From Bradyrhizobium acaciae (GTDB lineage: Bacteria; Pseudomonadota; Alphaproteobacteria; Rhizobiales; Xanthobacteraceae), in contig NZ_JACMYK010000032.1 of assembly GCF_020889785.1 (NCBI RefSeq), positions 1 to 60,818 on the forward strand: a DNA stretch of 60,818 nt, written 5' to 3'. A model generated the notes under the pieces. That model was not told the origin of the DNA. It made no database searches and worked only from the letters and a program-made list of their open reading frames with translations. A program made the position numbers and the translations under genes. Below are positions 15,758 to 25,518 of the stretch, piece after piece (position 1 is the stretch's first letter; each line of letters begins with the position of its first letter).

Positions 15758-16980
15758 CGGCGCGCGTCCCCGGACTGCCGCGACATCGCCGGTTGCCGGC
15801 ATTGCGTCCAGATGATCGCGATGATGGTCGCGCACATCAACGGACCAACGGGCGCAAGTGCGATCGGGTAGGCGAACCCCAACAGGACAAGCACGCCGTA
15901 CCCGATCCGGAGTGCGGCGCGCTTCGAGAGAAGCGAGCCCGGTTCGGCCGCGGGCGCGTCCATGAGAAAGACGAGGGCGACAGTCAGCAGCGCCGTGTCG
16001 TAGATCGCGAAGTAGGGAGAGACGAGCAGCGTTGCGGCAAGCAGGCTCGCGGCCTTGATGGCGAAGCTGACGTTGCGGCGCCATATGATCAGCACCCAGA
16101 TTGCGACTGCGCCGGCAACGGCGATGTGCAATGCCATGGCCAATTCGTAACCAACGCCGGCAAACCGAAGCGTGCCGTAAATGCTCTGCAGCTTGAACCA
16201 GGCCAGCCCGCCAGTGAGGTGAAACTGCGTCGTCGCGAAGGTTGCCGCCGCGCGGAATCCCTCAAAGGTGTCCCAGCCGAAGGTCAACCCGGTAAGCAGC
16301 ATGAGGATCGGTATGGCCAAGCTGGCCGTGATGAAGACGCGCCAGCGCCCAGTGGCTATCAGCACGAGGGGAAGCAGGACGCCATATTGCGGCTTGAAGA
16401 TCAGTAGCGCGATCAGCAAGCCGCTGATGATTGGGCGCCTGTCCAGCGTCAGCAGGATGATGCCAAGCAGGGATGCCGCGGGCAGTGAGCTTTGGCCGAC
16501 GATGAAATCGTACAGCACGGGCGGCGTAGCGAATGCCAGCAGCACAGCGGCGAAGCGTGGCCGGATGGCGAAAGTAACGAGCGCCCAGCACAGCAGCTTT
16601 ACCGAGCTCCAGATCCAGAACGCAGTCGGAAACGGCAGCAACGCCACCAGCGCTGCCACAAAGAAAAACACCGGCGGGTAGAAGAACGGGACAGGATTCT
16701 GATCAAGGGGATACGGAGCCTGGTTCAGGATCGGATGAACCCGGAGGATCAGTTGCTGTAGCTGCTGCCAATCGTAGGCGGCGGCCGCGTGGCCATCGAG
16801 GGCCATGGTCCCCGCGCTCCAAAAGCACGAAAAGTCGATCCCGGTTGCGCCGCTCCCGTCAACGGTTTTCGGTACAAACAGGAGGAGAGTGAGGCTCAGC
16901 ACGATCAGGCAGGCAATGGCTAACGCGCGGTCGTATCCGCTGTGCTCCGCGCGGGCGTGCGCCACTGCAATTCCATTCAT
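15754..16980 (-). CDS. GT87-like (DUF2029) membrane glycosyltransferase, first copy
   Basis: A 408-residue polytopic membrane protein starting MNGIAVAHARAEHSGYDRAL. It shares long identical blocks with the following gene: GIDFSCFWSAGTMALDGHAA, AYDWQQLQQ, PVPFFYPPVFFF, LLIFKPQYGVLLPLVLIAT and FEGFRAAATFATTQFHL. The conserved acidic residue in GIDFSCFW lies in the first extracytoplasmic loop, the usual catalytic position for GT-C enzymes. It is predicted to transfer a sugar from a lipid-linked donor on the outer face of the inner membrane. First gene of a two-gene unit. An AT-rich stretch upstream is the probable promoter. Confidence 0.85.
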   Translation of the reverse strand: MNGIAVAHARAEHSGYDRALAIACLIVLSLTLLLFVPKTVDGSGATGIDFSCFWSAGTMALDGHAAAAYDWQQLQQLILRVHPILNQAPYPLDQNPVPFFYPPVFFFVAALVALLPFPTAFWIWSSVKLLCWALVTFAIRPRFAAVLLAFATPPVLYDFIVGQSSLPAASLLGIILLTLDRRPIISGLLIALLIFKPQYGVLLPLVLIATGRWRVFITASLAIPILMLLTGLTFGWDTFEGFRAAATFATTQFHLTGGLAWFKLQSIYGTLRFAGVGYELAMALHIAVAGAVAIWVLIIWRRNVSFAIKAASLLAATLLVSPYFAIYDTALLTVALVFLMDAPAAEPGSLLSKRAALRIGYGVLVLLGFAYPIALAPVGPLMCATIIAIIWTQCRQPAMSRQSGDARR

Positions 16981-16989
16981 GAAAATTCT

Positions 16990-17020
16990 GCCGGAGCTTT
17001 AAAATATAAAGCGTTTTAGA
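16990..17020 (-). promoter_or_regulatory. AT-rich promoter candidate for the GT87 pair
   Basis: On the minus strand, CTAAAACGCTTTATATTTTA precedes the first GT87-like gene by about 20-30 bases. It is the most AT-rich stretch in this part of a GC-rich window and contains TATATT-like hexamers. There is no clear -35 element at the right spacing, so the call rests on composition and position. Confidence 0.3.
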
Positions 17021-17670
17021 CTGCAGCCAGCGGTGGCGCAAGCAAGTGACCAGCCGCCTGCTATCGCGATTCAGCTGGCAATTGGTCCGTTGCACGAAGA
17101 CCCAACGAACATGGAGTTGGTCGAAGATCGAACCATGCCGCCTCGCTGACGACCTTGTGCTGAATTTTTGCTAACCGTCGAATCCGGTGCCGTGTTGTTG
17201 CGAGCTGTCACATAGGGGATGCATGTTCATTTGCGTGCTCCGAATGTCTGAGTTCGGTACATCGAGAACAGCCGGCGCCGAACGATTGAAACGCGCATCG
17301 CAAATTGCCTGCCAGTAGCGGGTCCGTAAGAATACGGTCGGGGGAGTCTGATGCCGGACTCGCTCCCTGAGACCAGGCAGGTCGAACGGAAGCGAGATCT
17401 CTGTCCGCGTCGCACACTGAAATCGATCGCGTCCGACCGCCGTTTTCGATCGACCGCCGGGAACGGCCCCGACTCGGTCGGCACGTCGAACTCTCTCAGC
17501 TGGAGCGGGCCGCGTCTCCTGTCTCGGCTTTGCCGGCTGGTCTTGGTGTACGATCCGCGCCAAATCGACTCAGCGGACTAAGCGGGAAGGCCCGAAATCA
17601 ACGGGATTCCGTCAACCAGCGCCGAGGCGCGGCACTTCGATGGACGGAACAAGTATCGTGTTGAAATGGC
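17021..17670. other. Long intergenic stretch without a supported gene
   Basis: About 650 bases between the GT87 pair and tRNA-Arg. The longest frame (17171-17563, minus) has no family features or ribosome-binding site. No second copy of the tRNA 3' end, no integrase and no clear hairpin was found, so there is no direct sign of an integrated element beside the tRNA. Confidence 0.4.
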
Positions 17671-17747
17671 TGGCGATCCCGGCAGGATTCGAACCTGCAA
17701 CCCGCGGAGTAGAAATCCGCTACTCTATCCAGTTGAGCTACGGGACC
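17671..17747 (-). tRNA. tRNA-Arg (anticodon UCU)
   Basis: A 77-base gene on the minus strand with encoded CCA. The acceptor stem pairs GGTCCCG with CGGGATC (one G-U). The anticodon arm is GCGGA-TTTCTAC-TCCGC, so the anticodon is TCT. The T-arm contains GGTTCGAATCC. It would read AGA (and AGG by wobble) codons, which are rare in this GC-rich genome. Confidence 0.97.
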
Positions 17748-17768
17748 GTGGCCGCCTTGTAACACCGC

Positions 17769-17796
17769 CAATATGAAAAATCCGCCATTCCGCCAA
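17769..17796 (-). promoter_or_regulatory. Possible tRNA-Arg promoter
   Basis: On the minus strand TTGGCG (17791-17796) and ATATTG (17769-17774) are separated by 16 bases, about 20 bases before the mature tRNA start. They match alphaproteobacterial sigma-70 hexamers loosely. Confidence 0.3.
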
Positions 17797-18036
17797 GTCC
17801 GTCCGAACCGATTTTTGTGGTCGGACGACAAAGGCGAGCAGGGGGCCCGCCCTGTGTTGGCCAGACCAGCCCGCCGAGCCGGCATTGCGCTGCCGCCGGG
17901 GCAGGTCGAAGGAATGTCGGCAATGCGATCTGCGACGTTTTCGTCCGTTCATGTCGGTGCCTTCACTCCGTCACGTTTTCGCGCATTTTTTAGCCCCAAC
18001 GCGGCGGTCGACCGCGGGGCGTTCAGGAGCTCCACC

Positions 18037-21000
18037 ATGATCGGATTGGTTCGTGCCGCCGCAATTTGCGCCACGCTGGCGCTCGGCCTGGTGAGCGCGC
18101 AGGCTGCGGACAAGGCCTTCAAACGCGATGATCTCGCCGATTCCGCGATCAAGCTGGAGGCCCAGATCAAGGGCGAGGCGGGCGCGGTCAACAAGTCGGC
18201 CGCGACCCTGCGCACCGACGCGGATGCCGCCTTCAAGCGCAACGATTTCCGCGGCGGGCTCACGATTCTCGGCCAGATCGCGGCGACCGCGCCCGAGGAT
18301 GGCGCCAACTGGCTGCGGCTCGCCAGGACCGTGTTCCAGATCCGTTCGGCGAGCTCAAGCGAACAGACCTTCCTGATGGAGCGCGCCTCGACCGCCGCCT
18401 ATATCGCCTATCAGCGTGCCGGCAATGCGGGCGAGGAGGCCGACGCGCTGGCGGTGCTCGGCAAGGCGCTTGCCGAGCGCAAACTGTGGCGCCCGGCGCT
18501 GGATGCATTGCGGATGTCGCTCGACATGCGCGAGGTGGCCGATGTCCGCGGCCAGTATGAGAAAATGCGCGACGAGCACGGTTTCCGGCTGCTCGATTAT
18601 ACCGTCGATTCCGACGCAGCCTCGCCGCGGGCCTGCTTCCAGTTCTCCGAGGAGTTGGCTAAGCGCGTCGACTTCGCGCCATATCTCGCACTGGCCGGCA
18701 CCGACAAGCCGGCTCTGTCGGCGGAAGGCCAGCAGCTCTGCGTCGACGGGCTGAAGCATGGCGAGCGCTACAACATCAATCTGCGCGCCGGCTTGCCGTC
18801 GACCGTCAAGGAGACCCTACCGAAATCGGCCGAATTCAACATCTACGTGCGCGACCGCAAGCCATTCGTGCGGTTCACTGGGCGCGCCTATGTGCTGCCG
18901 CGGACCGGACAGCGCGGTATCCCGGTGGTGAGCGTCAACACGCCGGCGGTTAAGGTCGACGTCTTCCGGATCGGTGACCGCAACCTGATCAACACGGTGA
19001 TCGACAGCGACTTCCAAAGTACGTTGAGCCGCTACCAGCTTTCCGATCTCGGCGACCAGCGCGGGGTCAAGGTGTGGTCCGGCGAGCTTGCGACCGCCAC
19101 CACGCTGAACCAGGACGTCGTCACCGCATTTCCGGTCGACCAGGCGCTCGGCGACCTGCAACCGGGCGTCTACGTCATGACCGCTGCGGCCAAGGGGCCG
19201 GGCAGCGACGACGACGGCACGCTGGCGACGCAATGGTTCATCGTCTCGGACATGGGCTTGTCGGCGTTCTCCGGCAATGACGGTATCCACGTCTTCGTCA
19301 ATTCGCTGGCTTCGACCGAGGCGGTCGCCAACGCAGAAGTGAAGCTGGTCGCCCGCAACAACGAGATTCTGGCGACCCGCAAGACGGATGCGGCCGGTCA
19401 TGTGCTGTTCGAGCAGGGGCTGGCGCGCGGCGAGGGCGGGCTGTCGCCGGCGCTGCTGACGGTGACGGGCGAGAAAGCCGACTACGCCTTCCTGAGCCTC
19501 AAGACCAATGCCTTCGACCTGACCGACCGCGGCGTCGCCGGCCGGGCGATCCCGGCCGGTGCGGACGCTTTCGTCTACGCCGAGCGCGGCGTCTACCGCT
19601 CCAACGAGACCGTCTATCTGACTGCGCTGCTGCGCGACGGCCAGGGCAATGCTCTGACCGGGACGCCGCTGACCATGGTGATCGAGCGACCCGACGGCGT
19701 CGAATTCCGCCGTGCCGTGCTGCCCGACCAGGGTGCCGGCGGCCGGATGCTGGCGGTGGCGCTGAACTCGGCGGTGCCGACCGGGACCTGGCGCGCCCGC
19801 GTCTTCACCGATCCCAAGGGCTCGTCGGTCGGCGAAACCACCTTCATGGTCGAGGATTACATCCCCGAGCGGGTCGAATTCGATCTGACTAGCAAGGAGA
19901 AGGTGATCAAAGCTGAAATTCCAGTGGAACTTGAGGTCTCCGGCCATTTCCTCTACGGCGCGCCGGCCTCAGGCCTGCAGCTCGAAGGCGACATGCTGGT
20001 CGCACCCGCGGCGAACGGCCGGCCCGGCTATGCCGGCTACCAGTTCGGTGTCGACGATGAGCAGACCGCGAGCAACGAGCGGACCCCGATCGAGGACCTG
20101 CCGGAGGCCGATGCCAATGGTGCCGCCAGCTTCCCGGTCAAGCTCGACAAGGTGCCGGCTTCGACCCGGCCGCAGGAGGCCCAGATCTTCATCCGCATGG
20201 CGGAGACCGGCGGTCGTTCGGTCGAGCGCAAGATCGTGCTGCCGGTGGCGCCTGCGGCCTCGCTGATCGGCGTCAAGCCGCTGTTCGGCGACAAGAGCGT
20301 GGCCGAGGGTGACAAGGCCGAGTTCGATGTCGTGTTCGTCGCGCCCGACGGCAAGCAGCTGCAGCGCGACGGGCTGCGCTACGAACTGCTGAAGCTGGAG
20401 TCGCGCTACCAGTGGTACCGGCAGAATTCGTCGTGGAACTATGAGCCAGTCAAGTCGACCCGCCGCGTTGCCGATGGCGACGCCAACCTCGCGGCCGACA
20501 AGCCGATGCGCCTGACCTTCCAGCCGCAGCCCGGCCGCTACCGGCTCGACGTGAAAGCGACCGACGCCGACGGCCCCGTGACCTCGGTGCAGTTCGACGT
20601 CGGCTGGTATTCCGACGGCAGCGCCGACACGCCCGATCTGCTGGAGACCTCGATCGACAAGCCGGAATATGCTTCGGGCGACACCATGACCGTGTCGGTC
20701 AACGCGCGCACATCAGGCAAGCTCACGGTCTATGTGCTCGGCGACCGCCTGCTGACGACGCAAAGCGTCGACGTCAAGGAGGGCACCCAGCAGGTCAAGC
20801 TCCCGGTCGGCAGCGATTGGGGCACCGGCGCCTATGTGATGACGACGCTGCGCCGTCCGCTCGATGCCGCCGCCGGGCGTATGCCGGGCCGTGCGATCGG
20901 GCTGAAATGGTTCGGCATCGACAAGATGACGCGCACGCTTGCCGTCGCGCTGTCGCCGCCTGCATTGGTACGCCCCGGCTCGACGCTGAAGATCCCGGTC

Positions 21001-23244
21001 AAGCTCGGCGGGCTCAATCCCGGCGAGGACGCCAAGGTGGTGCTGGCCGCGGTCGATGTCGGCATTCTCAATCTGACCAACTACAAGCCGCCGGCGCCGG
21101 ATGACTATTATCTCGGGCAGCGCCGCCTGACTGCCGAGATCCGCGACCTCTATGGCCAGCTGATCGACGGCATGCAGGGCACGCGCGGCCAGATCCGCAG
21201 CGGCGGTGACGCCGCCGGCGCCGAGTTGCAGGGCTCTCCGCCGACGCAGAAGCCGCTCGCGCTCTATTCCGGCATCGTCACGGTTGGCCCTGACGGCACC
21301 GCCGAGGTGAACTTCGACATCCCCGACTTCGCCGGCACCGCGCGGGTGATGGCGGTGGCGTGGAGCGCCACCAAGCTCGGCCGCGCCACGACCGATGTGA
21401 TCGTGCGCGACCCCGTGGTGGTGACCGCGACCCTGCCGCGCTTCCTGCTGACCGGTGACAAGGGCACCATCAGCATGGATATCGACAATGTCGAGGGCGC
21501 CGCCGGCGACTACGCCGTCAGCGTCAAGGCGAGTGGCCCGATCAAGGCTTCGGGCAATTCGACCACGACGGTGAAGCTCGCAGCCAAGCAGCGTTCATCG
21601 CTGTCGCTCGGCCTCGAGGCCGGCGGTGCCGGACGCGCCGAGTTCGACGTCAATATTTCGGGGCCGAACGGGCTCGCGTTGGCGCGGCACTATGCGCTCG
21701 ACGTCAAGCCGGCCACTCAGGTGCTGGCGCGCCGCTCGATCCGCACGCTGGCGAAGGGGGAGAGCCTGACGCTGACCTCGGACATGTTCTCCGATCTCGT
21801 GCCGGGCACCGGTAGCGTGTCGATCTCGGCGAGCCTGTCGACCGCGCTCGATGCCGCGAGCATCCTGAAGGCGCTCGATCGCTACCCCTATGGCTGCTCC
21901 GAGCAGATCACGAGCCGCGCTTTGCCGCTGCTCTATGTCAACGATCTTGCAGCCGGCGCCCACCTCGCGATGGACACCGCGGTTGACCAGCGCATCCGCG
22001 ATGCGATCGAGCGGCTGCTGGCTCGACAAGGCTCGAACGGCTCGTTCGGCCTGTGGTCGGCGGGCGGCGATGATGCCTGGCTCGATGCCTACGTCACGGA
22101 CTTCCTGACCCGGGCCCGTGAAAAGGGCTTTGCGGTGCCGGACGTGCTGTTCAAGAACGCGCTCGACCGCGTCAGGAACTCGGTGGTCAATGCCAACGAG
22201 CCGGAGAAGGACGGTGGCCGCGATCTGGCCTACGGCCTCTACGTGCTGGCGCGCAATGGCGCCGCGCCGATCGGCGATCTGCGCTATCTCGCCGACACCA
22301 AGCTGAGCAATCTGGCGACGCCGATCTCCAAGGCGCAGCTTGCCGCGGCGCTGGCCCTGGTCGGCGACAAGGCCAGGGCCGAGCGGGTCTATGGCGCCGC
22401 GCTCGACGCGCTGAACCCGAAACCGGTGATCGAGTTCGGCCGGGTCGATTACGGCTCGGCGCTGCGTGATGCGGCGGCGCTGGTCTCGCTTGCCGGCGAA
22501 GGCAATGCGCCGCGCACCACGCTGACGCAGGCCGTGCTCCGCGTCGAAGCGGCGCGGGGGCTGTCGCCCTACACCTCGACGCAGGAGAATGCGTGGATGG
22601 TGCTGGCGGCCCGCGCCCTCGCCAAGGAGACGCTGGCGCTCGACATCAACGGCCAGCCGGTCAAGACCGCGGTCTATCGCAGCTACAAGGCCGAGGAGAT
22701 GACGGGCCAGCCGCTCAAGATCACCAACACCGGCGATGCGCCGGTGCAGGCGGTGGTCTCGGTGTCGGGCTCGCCGGTGACGCCGGAACCCGCGGCTTCC
22801 AACGGCTTCAAGGTCGAGCGCAGCTATTTCACGCTCGACGGCAAGCCGGCGGACGTCACCAAGGCGAAACAGAATGACCGCTTCGCGGTTGTCCTGAAGG
22901 TGACGGAAGCCAAACCGGAATTCGGGCACATCATGGTGGCCGACTATCTGCCGGCCGGGCTCGAGATCGACAACCCGAACCTGGTGTCATCGGGCGATTC
23001 CGGCACGCTCGAGTGGATCGAGGACGGCGTCGAGCCGAAGAACACCGAGTTTCGCGATGACCGCTTCACCGCGGCGATCGACCGCGGCGCCAACGATAAA
23101 TCGGTGTTCACGGTCGCCTATGTCGTGCGCGCGGTGTCGCCCGGCAAATACGTGCTGCCGCAGGCCTATGTCGAGGACATGTACAATCCCTCGCGCTACG
23201 GCCGCAGCGGCACCCGTGCGGTCGAGGTGAAGCCGGCGAAATGA
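18037..23244 (+). CDS. Alpha-2-macroglobulin family protein
   Basis: A 1735-residue periplasmic protein. AGGAG precedes the ATG at 18037 (MIGLVRAAAICATLALGLVSAQA), giving a signal peptide cut after AQA. The frame is open to 17773, but those residues are not signal-like. The thioester motif is present as YGCSEQ (Cys 1287, Gln 1290), so the protein should be able to trap proteases covalently. A bait region with GG-rich, charged sequence (around 21170-21240) precedes it. Bacterial A2M proteins are thought to guard the envelope together with PBP1C, whose gene overlaps the stop here (ATGA). Unlike E. coli YfhM, no lipobox cysteine is seen, so it is probably soluble. Confidence 0.93.
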   Translation: MIGLVRAAAICATLALGLVSAQAADKAFKRDDLADSAIKLEAQIKGEAGAVNKSAATLRTDADAAFKRNDFRGGLTILGQIAATAPEDGANWLRLARTVFQIRSASSSEQTFLMERASTAAYIAYQRAGNAGEEADALAVLGKALAERKLWRPALDALRMSLDMREVADVRGQYEKMRDEHGFRLLDYTVDSDAASPRACFQFSEELAKRVDFAPYLALAGTDKPALSAEGQQLCVDGLKHGERYNINLRAGLPSTVKETLPKSAEFNIYVRDRKPFVRFTGRAYVLPRTGQRGIPVVSVNTPAVKVDVFRIGDRNLINTVIDSDFQSTLSRYQLSDLGDQRGVKVWSGELATATTLNQDVVTAFPVDQALGDLQPGVYVMTAAAKGPGSDDDGTLATQWFIVSDMGLSAFSGNDGIHVFVNSLASTEAVANAEVKLVARNNEILATRKTDAAGHVLFEQGLARGEGGLSPALLTVTGEKADYAFLSLKTNAFDLTDRGVAGRAIPAGADAFVYAERGVYRSNETVYLTALLRDGQGNALTGTPLTMVIERPDGVEFRRAVLPDQGAGGRMLAVALNSAVPTGTWRARVFTDPKGSSVGETTFMVEDYIPERVEFDLTSKEKVIKAEIPVELEVSGHFLYGAPASGLQLEGDMLVAPAANGRPGYAGYQFGVDDEQTASNERTPIEDLPEADANGAASFPVKLDKVPASTRPQEAQIFIRMAETGGRSVERKIVLPVAPAASLIGVKPLFGDKSVAEGDKAEFDVVFVAPDGKQLQRDGLRYELLKLESRYQWYRQNSSWNYEPVKSTRRVADGDANLAADKPMRLTFQPQPGRYRLDVKATDADGPVTSVQFDVGWYSDGSADTPDLLETSIDKPEYASGDTMTVSVNARTSGKLTVYVLGDRLLTTQSVDVKEGTQQVKLPVGSDWGTGAYVMTTLRRPLDAAAGRMPGRAIGLKWFGIDKMTRTLAVALSPPALVRPGSTLKIPVKLGGLNPGEDAKVVLAAVDVGILNLTNYKPPAPDDYYLGQRRLTAEIRDLYGQLIDGMQGTRGQIRSGGDAAGAELQGSPPTQKPLALYSGIVTVGPDGTAEVNFDIPDFAGTARVMAVAWSATKLGRATTDVIVRDPVVVTATLPRFLLTGDKGTISMDIDNVEGAAGDYAVSVKASGPIKASGNSTTTVKLAAKQRSSLSLGLEAGGAGRAEFDVNISGPNGLALARHYALDVKPATQVLARRSIRTLAKGESLTLTSDMFSDLVPGTGSVSISASLSTALDAASILKALDRYPYGCSEQITSRALPLLYVNDLAAGAHLAMDTAVDQRIRDAIERLLARQGSNGSFGLWSAGGDDAWLDAYVTDFLTRAREKGFAVPDVLFKNALDRVRNSVVNANEPEKDGGRDLAYGLYVLARNGAAPIGDLRYLADTKLSNLATPISKAQLAAALALVGDKARAERVYGAALDALNPKPVIEFGRVDYGSALRDAAALVSLAGEGNAPRTTLTQAVLRVEAARGLSPYTSTQENAWMVLAARALAKETLALDINGQPVKTAVYRSYKAEEMTGQPLKITNTGDAPVQAVVSVSGSPVTPEPAASNGFKVERSYFTLDGKPADVTKAKQNDRFAVVLKVTEAKPEFGHIMVADYLPAGLEIDNPNLVSSGDSGTLEWIEDGVEPKNTEFRDDRFTAAIDRGANDKSVFTVAYVVRAVSPGKYVLPQAYVEDMYNPSRYGRSGTRAVEVKPAK

Positions 23245-25355
23245 GTGCAACGCTGACGACTGCACCGGTACGCGGATCGCGCTGGCGACGGATCAGGCCA
23301 GTGCTGGCGATCTGTGCCGTCGTGGGGCTGGTCGCAGCCGGCGCCTTCGCCGGCTGGGTCGTGTCGCTCGGTCCGTTGCCGCTCACGCAGGCGCAGCAGG
23401 TCTCGACATCAGTCATCGATCGCAATGGAAAACTGTTGCGTGCCTATGCGATGGCGGATGGGCGCTGGCGGCTGCCGGTCGACGGAAAGACGTCGGTCGA
23501 TCCAGGTTATCTGAAGCTGCTGTTCGCTTATGAGGACAAGCGCTTCTATGAGCATCACGGCGTCGATCCGCTGGCGCTGTCGCGTGCCGCGCTCCAGCTT
23601 CTCACCCGCGGCCATATCGTGTCGGGCGGCTCGACCATCACGATGCAGCTGGCACGGCTGATCGAGCCGCGGCACCAGCGCTCGGTCTACGCCAAGCTGC
23701 GCCAGATGGTGCGTGCGGTTGAACTTGAGCGGCAGCTCTCGAAGGACCAGATACTCGATCTCTATCTCGCGATGGCGCCGTTCGGCGGCAATCTCGAGGG
23801 CGTCCGCGCCGCCTCGATCGCGTATTTCGGCAAGGAGCCGAAGCGGCTCTCGCTCGCCGAGGCCGCGCTGCTGGTCGCCTTGCCGCAATCGCCGGAGCGG
23901 CGGCGGCTCGATCGTTATCCGGAAGCTGCCCATGCCGCGCGCGATCGCGTGCTCGATCGCATGGTCGAGGATGGCGTGGCGTCGAAGGAGGACGCTGCGC
24001 AGGCGAGGGCTGCAGCGGTGCCGAAGCTGCGCAAGCAGATCCCGATCCTGGCGCCGCATTCATCCGATCAGGCGATCGCGACGATCAAGGATGCGCCCGT
24101 CATCAGGCTGACGCTGGACGCCACGCTGCAACGGAACCTGGAGGCGCTGGGACGCGACCGCGCCATCGCACTGGGGCCTGACGTCTCGGTTGCGATCGTC
24201 GTGGTCGACAATGAAACGGGCGACGTGCTCGCGCGCGTCGGCTCGGCGGATTATTTCGACGATCGGCGGGCCGGGCAGGTCGACATGACGCGCGCGGTCC
24301 GATCGCCGGGATCGACGCTGAAGCCGTTCATTTATGGCCTCGCCTTCGAGGACGGCTTTGTCCATCCCGACAGCCTGATCGAGGATCGGCCGATCCGCTT
24401 CGGCACCTACGCGCCAGAGAATTTCGACATGACGTTCCAGGGCACTGTGCCGATCCGCAAGGCGCTGCAATTGTCGCTGAACGTGCCGGCCATTGCGCTG
24501 CTCGACCGGGTCGGCGCCAGCCGGCTGTCGTCGCGACTGAAGCAGGCCGGCACCAGTCTCGTGCTGCCGAAAGATGAAGCGCCCGGCCTTGCGATGGGGC
24601 TCGGCGGCGTCGGCATCACGCTGCAGGATCTCGCCCAGCTCTATTCCGGCCTGGCGCGGCTTGGTGCGACCAAGCCGTTGCGCGAGATCATGCAGACAAG
24701 TGACGGCCGCGACACGATGCGGCTGATGGATCAAGCCGCGGCCTGGCAGGTCGGCAACGTCCTGCTCGGCACGCCACCGCCTGAGAACGGCGTGCACAAC
24801 CGGATCGCGTTCAAGACCGGTACCAGCTACGGCTATCGCGACGCCTGGTCGGTCGGCTTCGACGGCCGCATCACCGTCGGGGTCTGGGTCGGCCGTCCAG
24901 ACGGCGCACCGGTGCCGGGCCTGGTCGGCCGCACGGCGGCGGCGCCGATCCTGTTCGACGCCTTCGCGCGCACCGGCAAGATCCCGGCGCCGTTGCCGAA
25001 GCCGCCGCGCGGCGTGCTGGTCGCGTCCAACGCAAAGCTGCCACCGCCGCTGCGCCGGTTCCGGCCGATCGGCGAACTGGTCCGCAGCGGCAACGACCAG
25101 GCGCCGCACATCCAGTTTCCGCTGAACGGCTCGCGTATCGACGTCGAGCAATCCGAGGGCGGCCGTAACGCGACGATGCCGGTCAAGGTCGCCGGCGGCG
25201 TCCTGCCGCTGACGGTTCTCGTCAATGGTGTCTCAGCCGGGGACATCGACAGCCGGCGCCAACGCCTGATCGAGCCGCCCGGGCCGGGCTTCGCGCGGCT
25301 CACCGTGATCGACGCCACGGGAGCGACGGATACCGTTGTGATCCGCGTGCAATGA
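23241..25355 (+). CDS. pbpC: Penicillin-binding protein 1C
   Basis: A 704-residue bifunctional peptidoglycan synthase. A membrane anchor covers about residues 20-43. The GT51 transglycosylase domain has the catalytic Glu 98 in AYEDKRFYEHHGVDP, and GGSTITMQLARL. The transpeptidase domain shows S358-T-L-K (SPGSTLKPF), an SLN motif (LQLSLNVPAIAL) and KTGTSYG. The C-terminal roughly 85 residues fit the BiPBP-C domain of PBP1C. It polymerises glycan strands and may cross-link them at the inner membrane. It is coupled to the A2M gene by a 4-base overlap, the conserved pairing seen in many proteobacteria. Confidence 0.96.
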   Translation: MSATLTTAPVRGSRWRRIRPVLAICAVVGLVAAGAFAGWVVSLGPLPLTQAQQVSTSVIDRNGKLLRAYAMADGRWRLPVDGKTSVDPGYLKLLFAYEDKRFYEHHGVDPLALSRAALQLLTRGHIVSGGSTITMQLARLIEPRHQRSVYAKLRQMVRAVELERQLSKDQILDLYLAMAPFGGNLEGVRAASIAYFGKEPKRLSLAEAALLVALPQSPERRRLDRYPEAAHAARDRVLDRMVEDGVASKEDAAQARAAAVPKLRKQIPILAPHSSDQAIATIKDAPVIRLTLDATLQRNLEALGRDRAIALGPDVSVAIVVVDNETGDVLARVGSADYFDDRRAGQVDMTRAVRSPGSTLKPFIYGLAFEDGFVHPDSLIEDRPIRFGTYAPENFDMTFQGTVPIRKALQLSLNVPAIALLDRVGASRLSSRLKQAGTSLVLPKDEAPGLAMGLGGVGITLQDLAQLYSGLARLGATKPLREIMQTSDGRDTMRLMDQAAAWQVGNVLLGTPPPENGVHNRIAFKTGTSYGYRDAWSVGFDGRITVGVWVGRPDGAPVPGLVGRTAAAPILFDAFARTGKIPAPLPKPPRGVLVASNAKLPPPLRRFRPIGELVRSGNDQAPHIQFPLNGSRIDVEQSEGGRNATMPVKVAGGVLPLTVLVNGVSAGDIDSRRQRLIEPPGPGFARLTVIDATGATDTVVIRVQ

Positions 25356-25362
25356 TCGCACG

Positions 25363-25404
25363 GGAAAGCGGAACGGCACCGTTGGAAAGCGGAACAGCAC
25401 GGTT
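25363..25404. repeat. 21-bp tandem duplication after pbpC
   Basis: Two adjacent 21-bp units, 25363-25383 and 25384-25404, share consensus GGAAAGCGGAACnGCACnGTT and differ at two positions. They lie in the short gap between pbpC and the ArnT-like gene. This may be an operator pair or a slipped duplication. Confidence 0.8.
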
Positions 25405-25518
25405 GTTTGCGGTGCGGTTTCATCGTATGCGAAACCCATGGTGGATAGCCTCCAACCCCGGCGCTTCGGAGCAGGGCAACAGTCTGTAAAACCTGCGCAT
25501 TCCAGCCGCAGGCTGTTC

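Noticed and set aside
17021..17670. Possible integrated element beside tRNA-Arg
   Set aside because: No integrase gene, and no second copy of the tRNA 3' end was found in the window.
21595..22929. A 444-codon minus-strand frame opposite the A2M gene
   Set aside because: Antisense shadow; the plus-strand A2M protein with its thioester is certain.
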